Part shown: piece by piece, positions 1 through 11,034 of the stretch
Layout: each line of letters opens with the position of its first letter
Position numbering within the stretch: position 1 is the first letter of the stretch
NCBI RefSeq assembly: GCF_040802235.1
Contig: NC_133158.1
Coordinates: 166,567,401 to 166,631,400 of the forward strand
Reading direction: 5' to 3'
From: Manis javanica
Lineage: Eukaryota; Chordata; Mammalia; Pholidota; Manidae
DNA length: 64,000 nt
Position numbers and translations under genes: made by a program
Notes under the pieces: model-generated
What the model saw: only the letters and a program-made list of their open reading frames with translations
Database searches by the model: none
What the model was told of the DNA's origin: nothing

Positions 1-289
1 TGTAAGCTTGGCAAACATTTTTCACTGAAATCAGGGAGAGCCAGAGAAGGCTGGTCAACACACAGAGAATCAATAGTGGTGACTGTCAGGAGGGGGATGC
101 AGAGAGACGTTTTTGCTGCTTCATTCCAATGTTCACCCATCCTTAGGTTCTGTCTCACTCGTATTTCCTTCCCACATCCCATTTTGTTTAAACAACAAAA
201 AACCCTAAGACAGGTGCCCTTCTGTTTAATTTGCATCTAATACCTAGCAAAATAATTCTGAAAACTTTTGCTTGGGAGCTCAGAATTTG

Positions 290-1560
290 AATTATGTTGA
301 TCTGTTGCTGGGCAGCTGCACCTGGGGAGGTTTCACCCTGTGCACTAGGTGAAGCACTAGGACAACTCTCAGCTTGGATGGGGAAGGGTTCTTGACTGAA
401 CGAGAAAGAACTCTCAAGCAGATTGGAAGAGTGTAGGTAAGGAAAGAATTCATTAAAGCGAGAGTAGCAGGGAATGGCAGATGCTTTGCAGGCAGCAGAG
501 AACAAGGAAGAGCAGAGGGAAGAACGGAAAGTTCATTCAACTCCTGCTTGGTTGGCATGGGGCAAATCCTGCCAATTCCTAAAGCCAGGGTCACATGGCA
601 TTCAGAGTCTGCTTGGATCTGTGTGACATGGAAACTAAGCCCCTACCACCCCAGGATTTGGGGGAGCTGCAGAGCACTGGATGGGGTGAGATTATGTTCT
701 GAGAACTTCCCAAAGGCAAAGAAAGGAGATTTTCAGGCAGGCCACTAAAAAGCAGGATCATACAGTTGCAGTCCTATCTGGGTCACCCAGGCGACAGGAA
801 CTTGCAAGCCCAAATCAGAGATCTCAGTAGCCTCTCCCTACTTGTTTGAAGTAGGACAGAGAATGAAGACTTGTGCTTAAGTCTAGAAAATTGAATGAAA
901 TAGCGAAGTAACAAAGACAGTCATCACTGGAAGAGCACAGAGACAAAATGCAATAAGCTGAGCAGTGAGGTTTTTATTAAAGCAAAAAGTACACACTCAA
1001 AGAAAGAGGAGTGTGAGCAGCCTCAGAGAGAAGGCACACCTAAGGGCTTAGGAATCTGTCTTTTAAGGCTTTCAAGAATGGGGCAAAGGGTGGTAGTGGT
1101 GGTGGTGTAGGCTTGACACGTGGTCTCATGATGTCTCTCTCCAGTGAGAGACATTATGTCATCATCCACAGTCAGTCTTCTGGATAGTTCTGTAAGATAA
1201 ACTTAACACAAGGAATTTGTTGATGCTGTTCTTCTCCAAGATAGTGGTTACCCTCAAGCGCTGGAAACGTATCAGTTAGGGAGGCTTGCCCTGTCTTAAG
1301 ATAGGTTGTTGGATGATTCCCAAAAATATATGCTAGGAATCCTACCTCCTAACTCCTTGGTTTTTAAAAATGGAATTTAAGTTTTAAGATGGAGTCCCTC
1401 TTGTTCTTACTTTACTGTTTATATCTTGGTATTTTCTATCACCGGCAGGAAAAGTTAATCATGATGCTTGTTCCATTTCCCTGCCCTTCCTCAGATCCAA
1501 ATTACCAGGAACCTTAGAATAGATGGGGCCTCCGTTAGTTGGATTTTCTGGATAAATGAC
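290..1560 (-). mobile_element. ERV-type LTR-like region, degraded, antisense
   Basis: The block at 960-1560 resembles ERV1-type LTRs read on the minus strand: an AATAAA (TTTATT at 973-978), then a purine-rich R/U3-like stretch with GTACACACTC and repeated GAGAGA motifs. The 290-760 part has a similar composition with a second ATTAAAGCGAGAG motif and may be a related LTR or internal piece. No open viral gene is present. Exact family and boundaries are unknown. Confidence 0.35.
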
Positions 1561-1599
1561 GTTAAACAGAAAACTCTTTTTATTTGTTTCCATCTTTGT

Positions 1600-1990
1600 T
1601 ATAAAAATCTATCTAAAATGCATGCGTAAAGAAAAGGATTAGTCTGCAGGCATTAAAAGAATAAGATTCATCATGGAAGGTTCTTCATGATATATTGTTA
1701 AATAAACTAAATAAAATATTGAATGCTATATGTAGAGGGCCCTCACTTGTGGAAAAAAAAGAAAAAGGAAATAAAAATATAGAAGATTACAGACACACAT
1801 ACATATATGCTGGGATATGCATAGGCTACCTGTGGAGTGACACCCAAGATCTGGAACAGCACATGCCTCCAGGGAAAAGACCTGGGGCAGAATGAGAGGG
1901 AAGCTTCTTTTTCTCTGTGTACCCTTCTATAGTAGTTGGAAAATTTTTTTTTTTTTACCATGCGCATGTATTAGCTCTTTAAATGCATGC
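1600..1990 (+). mobile_element. L1M-type 3' end fragment
   Basis: The sequence follows the 3' end of old mammalian L1s: the ATATATTGTTAAATAAA segment, a central TGCATAGGCTACC stretch, then TACCCTTCTATAGTAG and a terminal ACCATGCGCATGTATTA before an A/T-rich end. Diverged and 5' truncated. Confidence 0.5.
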
Positions 1991-3505
1991 ATAATACATA
2001 AGCACATACAAATGCATTAGCCTGCTTTCTCACTTTTATTAGGTACAAGGTAGTCATTTTCATTAACCATAAGGCTTCTTGGAAATTGGAGTAGAGCTTC
2101 ATAAATGTCCACATTGTTCAGGGCACCTATTCTAATGGGTTTACTTTCATCTGTAAAAGTCACTGAAGGCTCAGATAAAGGCAGTGGGAAGGGGAGGCCT
2201 GGTTCCCTGAGCAGTGCGGGTGAGGAGCAGTGACAAGGGAGCAGTGCAGCTCTGAGCCCCAGGAGGTCGAGAGCCGAGGCTGAGGAACCCTGGGGAACCA
2301 GGTTCTCCTTTCCTTTGCGGATTCTCGGCACTCAGAGGGGGTGAAGCCCTTGCGCCTGGACCTTTCCACACTACAGAATGGTGGAAACAGTACCTCCCCT
2401 CCAGGTTCTCCTGAGTAATAACAGCACTGAAGCTCCTGGCCCGATGCCCGGCTCCGGGAGCTGCGGCTGAATGCGGGGTGTTTTGTGGTCGTTCTGATCG
2501 GCTTTCTTCAGCGTGTCCCCAGAGGAGAGACACGGTCTGTTTTGGGAGTTGTGGGTGTCCCTGATGATGTTGGATGTGCTGGGTTTGAAGCCAGACTATG
2601 CTACTTAGAGGAATTTATTGCTAGAAGTGTCTCTGCTCTCAGACGCTTTTTTGGGGGAGAAAGCTTTATTCTATTCAGCATGGACATCTTTGCCATCAAC
2701 TGGAGACAGTCCGGTCTGAGACCGAAGCCAACAGAGAGGAAAGTGGAGCAGAGAGAAAAGAGAGAGAAAGGAGAGAGGGAGGGAAAAGAGTGAGTGGCGA
2801 TCATTTTACTTCAGCTTCGCTCAAAGCCGATGGTTCTGTCCCCGACAGCTGAGGAGGCCCTGCCTCAGGTCCCTTGTTCTTGCGTTGAGACACGGAAACA
2901 CAGCGTAGTAGGGCCAGGCCGTGTGCTCCCACCCACTCAGCCACCTCCAGTGTGATCAGTATGGGCTGAGGCATGAGGGAGTGAGATGATTTCTAAAGAA
3001 AATTAAGGTGCTTTCACCATAAAAATAGAGAAGGACCCAGCAGGAAAACCCACTGCTGTCCACTGCACTGAGGAAGACAGGCAGGGGGCGGGGAGGTGGG
3101 TGGGTAGGGGAGACTGGGACAGGCCGCCCCTTACTCTTGGGTGGAGCCTATGAAAAGGCGCGAGGCACAGAAGGAAATGCCCGTGTGGGCAGCTGGAAGC
3201 CGCATGTGGGGCTAGGCTCCGCAGGAGGGGCTTCGGGAAATGAGGGCACAAGGCCCCGTGACATGATTCAAGGCCTTCAGTAGGATCCTGAAGATTGGGG
3301 CCCACGGTTGTCCCCTCCACCCTCCCACCCAGGCTTGCACAGCCTGGCCAGATCGCGATGTGACCCTGATGTTTTCTCACTGCTCGGGAATGGGTGGTGG
3401 ATAATCGACAGTCCCATTAGTTATTCAAGCTAAAATTGGCCACTTATTTCTACTTCTGTTATGGCTACTGATGCCCCTTCCCATTCTGAAGAACCTCTTC
3501 CCTGT
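1991..3505. other. intergenic stretch, no gene recognised; CpG-rich patch at 2260-2530
   Basis: Short open frames on both strands carry no recognisable domain. A modest CpG cluster at about 2260-2530 (for example GCCCGGCTCCGGGAGCTGCGG) stands out from the surroundings. The part near 2700-2790 is purine-rich (GAGAGAAAG repeats). Confidence 0.4.
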
Positions 3506-3506
3506 T

Positions 3507-3616
3507 AGGGCGACCAGTCATTCTGGTTTCCCAAGACTGTATCATTTATGCACTGGAAGTCCCACATCTTGGGAAAACCCTCCTTCCTGGACACACCGGG
3601 ATAGTTAGTCACCTTA
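3507..3616. mobile_element. small MITE-like DNA transposon remnant with terminal inverted repeats
   Basis: The left end AGGGCGACCAGTCATTCTGG is mirrored by the right end, whose reverse complement reads AAGGTGACTAACTATCCCGG. The two align over about 20 nt with several mismatches. TTA flanks both ends. Length is about 110 bp; the family is not identified. Confidence 0.45.
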
Positions 3617-3619
3617 GTA

Positions 3620-5635
3620 TGGAGAATTGGTGCTCTTAGCAGATGACTCACATCTGAGAGTGCCATACTGAGGCTGGAAACAGAGAGCTAAGTAATTAAG
3701 TGCAGACTAGCCTGGAGGAGCTTGTTGTCTGACAGCAGAGGTGGAATTGAAAAAGGATCATCCCAGAGAGCTGTGGTGGGACCCAGGCAAAGGCAAAGTG
3801 AGGTCTGGGGGCTCTCACAACACCCTGCCAGGAAGAAGCTTTTGACCAGATCTTGAGAAATGATGAAGTCTGTGGGTGGTTTGGGTGGAGGTGGGAATGG
3901 ACATTTCAGTCCGGCTAGGAGCTTGTACACAGACATAGTGTGATGAAAAGCCAGGTATCTGGGGGAGTCATGACAAACCCCAAAAACATTTGCAAGGTCA
4001 AGGGCAAGTGTACAGATGGAGCTTACATATCATGTGTCTAAATATTTGAAACTTATAAGTCAGGCCAACAAGCTCTTAATTGAATATGTTCTATTCTCTT
4101 CCTTTAACAAACAAACGTACCTTCATAATGACGCGGGAGCCCAGGTCTAAATGTAGACTTCCCAGTTTTTTGGTGTTCTGGTCTGGAATGAGATAGCATG
4201 AAAAGGGCTGGGGCCAGGTCTTCCTCCCTCCCTTCCCACTCTCTACCCTGCTTGCCCCCTGCTCCGGGAGGCCTCCTGCACACACATGTGGATCCTGAAA
4301 CTCCATCACACTCTCTGTCCACAGCCCCTGCTAACAGCCACCCCTTACCCATCCTTGGGACCTGGGGGAGCACCACTGGCAGAGGAGAGGTCTGAGCAGC
4401 CCTGGAAGTGGGTAGGAAATTCTGAGGTCCAGGGTACCCCAAGTATGGTCTGCGGAGAGGCATGCACTCTGGGGTGGGCCAGTCCCCACTGGCCCTGCAA
4501 ACTCTGCCTGACCCCCAGAGGAGGGCCAGGGTAGGGTCCCCTTGCCTGGGCATGAGGAGTCCAAACGGCTGGAACGTGGGCATATTCAGCACGCAACATT
4601 GCCCAGGAGGCTGATTCATGTCATGATGGGAAGTGGCCAAAGAGAGGCTGTGAACTCCCCTTTAAGAAGAGAAACATCAGACATGGGGACTGACCTGGGA
4701 AATGGCTGCCGCTCTTCCCACTCCCACTTACACGGATGTTGGGCATGTCCCTGTCAATGTGTGAGACCTGGCCTTTTGGACCAATAAAACCAAGAAGCTT
4801 GAAATTAACAGAACATCAGATTTCAGGAGAGAAACTGGCCATGGGTGAGTCAGCTTCTCTCTGGCAATACCTGATTGCTCCGGTGAAGTGAGTAACCATT
4901 TTGCAGTAGAGCTGTCATTTCCTTTCCTCGCATTAGAGGTGCCAGGACATGTGTACAGTGAGTGAGGACCCAGCCTGTCAGGTTTGTGGTGTTATACAGC
5001 AGGGGGCACTGAAGGACCTTGGAGATCCTTTCTGACTGAGGCTTGTCTACTGCCTTAGGTTCTAACCCCTGAGTCCCAGCCGCAGGCTTCCCACACATCT
5101 GACCATTTTGAGTAGCTACTAAAAGTTCAGGATTTTACTTATGTACAAGGAAAAACAATGCCTTCCCGTCCATCCCCACATGCAGACTTATAATTCTATT
5201 CTTTCCTGATTGGATAGATAGAAACACAAGAAGTCTGCCATTTGCCTTGGGCCCCATAAGACCATATTTTCACTCTAACATAAAAAAAAAAAGCTTGGTT
5301 TGGATAATCCTTGAAATTTGACACAATTTGTACCCTCGTTTCTTTCCATTCATAGTATTTTTAGAATTTCTTCCTCTCTCCCAAATCCCTGATAGCTCCA
5401 GGACCTTTCTGGTTCTACTCTGGATAATACTGTGCTCTTAAGCACCATGGCTTTGCCATGAGAGGTTGTGCTGTGCAATTGTTGGGTCTTAGTCCCTTTT
5501 GCCTCCCCTAGTAGGCTCTGGACCTCCACTGCCTGGGAGTAACTGTTTCTCTGCAGACCAGCTGTTTGACCTTGGGTAAACTCTAACTTCTCTGTGTCTT
5601 GGTTTTCTCATTGGGGATTCTCTTTTATAGAACAG
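3620..5635. other. intergenic stretch, nothing recognised
   Basis: This is unique-looking sequence with no gene-like open frame. Short ORFs at 4100-4790 overlap on both strands and look like chance products of a GC-richer patch. A poly(A) run at about 5281-5292 is the only simple repeat. Confidence 0.35.
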
Positions 5636-5639
5636 CTTG

Positions 5640-5935
5640 TCTCTAAAGATGCCTGCCACCAATTCCTTTCCTCTCTGTACATGCCTGTCACTCCCCCATT
5701 GAGAAGTATAGTCCATTCTTCCACCCTCTTGAATCTGGGCTGGGCTGAGACTGCTGGGATGCCCAGTGTGGTCAAGCCTTTAGTGACTCCACCCCACAAC
5801 CATCTGGTGGCAGCTGCCTGAGATGCCTACTCATCTGATCCCAGACAAACAACAGAACCATGTGAAATAATAAGTGGCTGTTTTAAGCCACTAAGTCCTG
5901 TGACACTGTGCAGCAAAAGGTAACCATGCTAAATG
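5640..5935 (+). mobile_element. MLT1/MaLR-like LTR remnant
   Basis: The end of this block, with GTTTTAAGCCACTAAGTCCTG and then GCAGCAAAAGGTAACC, is the usual 3' end of MLT1-type LTRs. Upstream is the CTTGAATCTGGGCTGGGC segment typical of the same group. Diverged. Confidence 0.55.
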
Positions 5936-5939
5936 TTAA

Positions 5940-6050
5940 CGGGGATGATAATAATAACATCTCCTACATAGGACTGACATGAGGATTAGATGAATAAATA
6001 TTCATTAGATGTTTAGAACAGTGCCTGGTAATACCAATTGTCATATAAGA
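5940..6050 (+). repeat. MIR SINE fragment
   Basis: The second half of a MIR: GGGGATGATAATAATAACA, then GAGGATTAGATGA and AACAGTGCCTGG. Confidence 0.6.
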
Positions 6051-6174
6051 ACACATTGAACAAAAAAAAAGACTGACCTAGGACTCTGCAGGCATTAGAG
6101 TCTCACTCTAGTAAACACTCATATCGAGGAGGGCATGGTAATTTTCACTGTCTCAGGCCCTGGTCTTCAAAAAA

Positions 6175-6395
6175 ATACCTTAAGTCAATGTGGAGTCACT
6201 TGGCGGTGGTAAAAAGAGTGTCCTGAAAACCCAAAGGTATTGGTTCTGTCTCTCGGAGCCTGGGTAAGCCCCTTCACTTCCCTGTGTCGCATGTCCACAG
6301 CCTTCACATGAAGACAAAAATCACTGCTCCCACATGGGGCTGTTGTGAGGGGTAAGTATGAAAATAGTTGTGGAAGAGCTTTGAGGAACAGAGAT
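6175..6395 (+). repeat. MIR SINE
   Basis: The pattern runs from GGTTCTGTCTCTC through CTTCACTTCCCTGTG to GGGCTGTTGTGAGG, as in a nearly full MIR. Confidence 0.55.
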
Positions 6396-6399
6396 TCTT

Positions 6400-6990
6400 T
6401 AGCCTTTACTGAGATACCTCATGTCTGGCCCTTCCATCTGTGCCCATCTATCAGACCCTGAGGTCTGTACTTCCTTAAATTAAACCCAGGCTCTGTAGTT
6501 CTTGGCTACAAGGAGTCCCTCCCCAAAACCCTGAACTTCTTGCCTCCTCATCCTTTGCTCCACCCCACGTGGTGGAATCCTGGTCTCCAAACCTTAGGTT
6601 CCACTTACAACTTCCACAGCTACCTTCTCTGTCTTCTCCCCATTCACGGCTCAGCTTCTTGAACAAGAGTCCTGACTCACAGTCCCCACCTGCATTCCTG
6701 CAGCTGCCCCGTGGCTTCCCCCTGCGCCACCACCCTGACACTACTCCGGCCAAGATAGCCAGCTGAGTCACTAGAGCAGGCTCACACCTGTGTTCCAGAC
6801 TGACTGGATGCTTCTCTTTCCGACTGCAGCTCAGGGACATCACATTGGTAGCTTCAAATCAAACATGGAGGGTGTATTTAAACCATGGAAATTGGCAAAC
6901 ACTATAAATCCGGCTTTGCCCCTCTCCCAAGGACAGGTTGTTAACAGTGCACCAATACACCTCTGCCTTCTAGCTGCTGAGTGCAGAATC
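6400..6990. other. intergenic stretch, nothing recognised
   Basis: No gene or clear repeat is visible. It is C/T-rich on the plus strand, and its 3' part may belong to the L2 copy that follows. Confidence 0.3.
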
Positions 6991-6999
6991 GCACTTCCC

Positions 7000-7985
7000 A
7001 GACTTTTCTTACTTGGCTTTATCTTCATGTGACACAATTGATCATTTTTTCCTTTTGGAGAGGTTTTTCATCTCCAGCTTGCCAGCAGCCACTCCTCCAA
7101 TTTTCCTCCTACTTCTTCTTGGCCCCCTCTCTGCCTCAGTCTCTTGCAGGTTTTTATTTAACACATCTTCCAAATACTGGTGTTTTCCAGCACTCTGTCT
7201 ATACAAGTATCATAGGGGACATCTTACATTTCCATAGTTTCAACAATTCTGAAACCAAATGTTTACCCCTGACTCCTCCCAAGCCCTCACTTCCATATGA
7301 ATCCAACAACAAGTCCTGCTGATTTTAACTTCTCCTTAGCTTTCAAATCCCATCCCCTCTTCTATTTTCACTGCCAACATGTAATCCAAGCCACTATCAT
7401 CTCCTGGACCACAGCAGTCGTTTCCCAACTGCTCTACTTCTGGCCACTACTGTCCTCCAATTCATTCTCTACATTTCAGCCACAGTGACTTTTTCACCAC
7501 ACAAAACTGATTAAAATGCCTCTTCTCATCCCAATCTGTTTTAAATGACTCAATAGTTTTCCGTTGCTGTTAGTGTAAGATCCCAGTCCTTAGCATGATC
7601 TGGGAGGTCCCGCGTGGCCTACTTTATGTCCTGCAGGCTCACCTCAGATCCATCTCTCTTGCATTCTGGCCACCACTGGCTTCCCATGCGTGGTGTTCCT
7701 TCTAGAAGACTTTTTACATTCTACCCCTGCTACCTGGAAATGCTCCCCTTTCAACTCTTACTTATCTTTTAGATCTCAGCTCAAAAGTTACTTCCTCAGC
7801 AATGACTTCCTTCGAACTTCCAGACAAGGTTAAGTTCCTCATTAGATAGCACCATGTATTTCTTCTTCACGTAACTTATTGCAGTTGTAATTACTTACTT
7901 TTTGTGTTTTCCACTAGATCATAAGCTCCAGGACTACTTGTTCTGCCCACTCTTGTATTCCCAGTACCTACCTCAAGTATGTCTT
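7000..7985 (+). mobile_element. L2 LINE, 3' portion
   Basis: This is a diverged L2 3' region. Diagnostic pieces are the AGCATGATCTGGGAGGTCCC stretch, TCAGCTCAAAAGTTACTTCCTC, the ATCATAAGCTCCAGGAC segment and the terminal TTGAATGAATGAA. Confidence 0.7.
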
Positions 7986-7989
7986 GAAT

Positions 7990-8240
7990 GAATGAAACAT
8001 GACTTTCAAATGGATACCTGGTCAGTCCCCTCGTCTGAACTTCTGAGTCACATATCTAGCTGTCTGCTCGTGACTCCATCCTTCCAATTGCTCAGCCCCA
8101 AACCTAGGCATCATTACCAACTTCTCTGTTTTCCTCACCCCCTGGGACCTAACCCACCTGGAAATCCTATCAGATGTATCTTCAAAGCACATCTGGTCAG
8201 ACAGTATATACCTCCTGAAGGAAAAACATAACCTAACCCA
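7990..8240 (+). mobile_element. L2 LINE, first part of an interrupted copy
   Basis: It has the L2 pattern CATCATTACCAACTTCTCTG and then AAATCCTATCAGATGTATCT. The copy appears to resume at 8697 after an inserted element. Confidence 0.5.
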
Positions 8241-8289
8241 GGAAGTTATGTACAACTTCTCAGACTATGAGACTGGGGAGTCTATAGAT

Positions 8290-8697
8290 TAAAGGACACT
8301 TAGCTAGCTATCTCCCCCAATTGTAGTGTGGGACCTTATTTGGATTCTGATTCAAGTTGTAAAAAAGTTATGACAATTATAAGAGGATCATAAATTTTAA
8401 CTGATAGATTCGCTATGATGATATTAAGAAACTATTAATTTTTAAGGTGTGATAATACTATGCTTATATTAAAATGCTTATTTTTAGAGAGATGCATACT
8501 GAAATATTCACACATGAAATAGTATGATGTCTGGGATCTGCTTTTCAAAATAATACAATGGAGAGGTGACGTAGGTGAGGGTATAGCTGAAACAAAATTG
8601 GCTATGAGTTGTCAGTTATTGAAATTGGATGGTGGGTGTGCTGCGATTCATTTGATTCTGTGTACTTTTGCATTTTGAAATTTTCCTATTAAATGAC
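8290..8697 (+). mobile_element. old L1-type 3' end inserted within L2
   Basis: The block has motifs common at the end of old mammalian retroelements: GATATTAAGAAACTATTAAT, GTGTGATAATACTATG, GAGATGCATACTGAAAT and TTTGAAATTTTCCTATTAAA. It separates two pieces of the same L2. The family name is uncertain. Confidence 0.4.
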
Positions 8698-9345
8698 TTA
8701 AAAATATCTATCCAGAATGTGACCTATTTTCACTACTCCCACCCTTGTTTGAAGCCACTGTCATCTCTCTCCTGTACTACCACAGCCTCCCATGTGACCT
8801 TCTTGCCCCCACCCTTATCCCATCCTGTGGTGTCTTTACTATTAGTGAGAATGACTCTTACATGTCACATAATTTCCTCTGCTTAAGCCCTCTAATGGCT
8901 TGTTGTCTTGCTTAGACCTGTGATACATTTCTCTGACCTCAACTCCCATCTGCTGTCAGGACAGAAGTCCGACCTCTCTGGAAAGGCCCACGAAGCCCTG
9001 GTGATGTGCCCTCTGCATTCCCCTCCTGGCTCACTCCTCCAAACCCCAGGCTTCTGGGAGTCTACACTCACGTGTGCTCCTTTGTTTGAGGTACTCCTAC
9101 TTGGACCTGACCCCTTACTGGGAAGCCCAGGCTACAACAGCCCCAGCTCAGTGCCACGACTCTCATAACCCAACATAAACCTAACTTGGTTCTCAGCCTA
9201 TTGGAGGTCAGCGTTTTGTTTTGTGATCATCAATCAGTCTCTTTCCCTGGACTCAGGTTCCTCGAAGGCATAGGACACCCCTAGTCTCTGTAGCCTTTGC
9301 CTGGACTAAATGCCTGACATGCAAAATTAAGCATATTTTGAATAA
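8698..9345 (+). mobile_element. L2 LINE, continuation to the 3' end
   Basis: This continues the L2 body with CACAGCCTCCCATGTGACC and CCTCTAATGGCTTG. It ends with CTCGAAGGCATAGGACACC and TTTTGAATAAATGAATT. Confidence 0.6.
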
Positions 9346-9349
9346 ATGA

Positions 9350-10530
9350 ATTAAAATTCTTTGCTATCATTGTTACATCTTTTAAATCTCTGTGTATCAA
9401 AGTTTCCTGTAATAGGATTAAAATATTGCAACAATTATATAGAAGTCATAACTTTTTAAATTATTGGGAAGAAATGCTGACTTCTCAGCTAATCATTCTA
9501 AGTCAATAAAATTACTTGAAGCCTTAGATGTCAAGAATGAATAAAAATGTGATCACATTTCTGTTATAACCAGTTCTCCCACTAGTTGTCTAAATTTGGG
9601 GTGTCTCATTTTAAGAATTGCACACCAACTTACCTGCTCATTGCCTGCCTTGAAGAATCAGGGTCAAGGAGTGCATATTGGGGATGGAGAAAGGGGCCAA
9701 GGGGGGCTGCTCTCTCCAGGAGGGAGATGACTACACGGAACACCGGGATTTGGGGAGGAAGGTGAAGAGCTTTCAGATATGGAGGAAATTTAAGTGAAGA
9801 ATCTTCACCTTGCAAAGACCTGATGGAGACAGAGGGAGGGAACCAAATCAATCAACAGGAGAAGAGAGGAAGTTGAGCAATGGGAATGAAAAGAACCAAA
9901 GTAATTAATATGCACAAACAGGATTGCCTTGTATGATTTTTTTTTAAATCCATTACAGATTCTTGCAATATTAAATTGGTTGTTTTGCTAATTAAATCAG
10001 TTTTAGCATATACCAGTTATCACTTTTTTAGTTAGGATTTGGTTTGGATTGCCCTTCAATACAAAATTGATGCTACTGGCCAGCATTGCAACTGGACGTT
10101 TGTTTGCCCTGTGTTGGTGACGGGTCACACTGCCTGAGCCACCAGTAGTTTCTTTCACATTACCCACTGTGACTACTGCATGCATCTGATGATAATTAGC
10201 TAAGGTCAGGAGTACAGTCTGTGATGATGGAGTCAATTTTTTTATATGAAAAATTGCTAGCTTAGAATAGCAGTGAATTGTAATTTCACTCCGTATTATA
10301 AAAAAAGGGTACACATTCTTAAAAATGGATTTTATAGGATAATATCCCAAGATGTAAGAGAAGCCAACACCCAAAGTGCTGAGGCCTTAGTAAGAAAATC
10401 AACTGTTGAGCCCAGGGGAGCTGAGACAGCAATGGGGTCATTAAAGCTGTCATTTCAGCGACGCCCATCCTAGCGCTGCCTCACTTTGTCATGTCTCCTT
10501 TCCTCACTGCCCAGTCAGCTTATACTAAGG
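9350..10530. other. intergenic stretch, nothing recognised
   Basis: AT-rich, unique-looking sequence just beyond the inferred 3' end of ZBTB38. No gene-like frame or clear repeat. Confidence 0.3.
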
Positions 10531-10534
10531 TATT

Positions 10535-10765
10535 GAGAAGGAACAAAAACATGGCCTTTGGAGTCAGGCGGCCCTGAATTAGATTTCTGGCTCACATGGG
10601 CCATGGGATCTTCTCAAAGTCACTACAAAACGTGGATAAAGAAGTCTACTTCCCAGGGTTGTCGGCGGAAGACGTGAATGAAACAGTCCATGTAAAGAGC
10701 GTTGCCATACAACAGGCACTTCACAAAGTGTAATTTGTTTCCTGTGAATGAGTAGACCAGAAAAC
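10535..10765 (+). repeat. MIR SINE, nearly full length
   Basis: It reads GCCTTTGGAGTCAGGCGGCC, then CCAGGGTTGTCGG, then CATGTAAAGAGCGTTG, in the order of a MIR consensus. Confidence 0.65.
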
Positions 10766-11034
10766 TTCCAGCCCTTTTCTGATTTACAATGATAAGATGA
10801 GGCCAATCCAAAGTACTAAATGATAAGAAGACTTCAATCTCTTATTCTGCCTTTTTTTTAATGTCATATTCCATTTGAGTCCTAAGCATGTAAGTAGGTA
10901 CCATGGAATGTAAACAAGTAAGAAACAGAAACATATTGAGTGAATAGTATGTGAAACAATGCAGTGACTCACAGAGATGAAATAGCTTCTTGGCTGCACA
11001 AAAGAAGTAACATTAAAACATTTAAAAAGAGACT

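Noticed and set aside
4104..4640. 178-codon minus-strand frame in the downstream intergenic region
   Set aside because: Overlaps frames on both strands with no domain, and composition is that of moderately GC-rich non-coding DNA.
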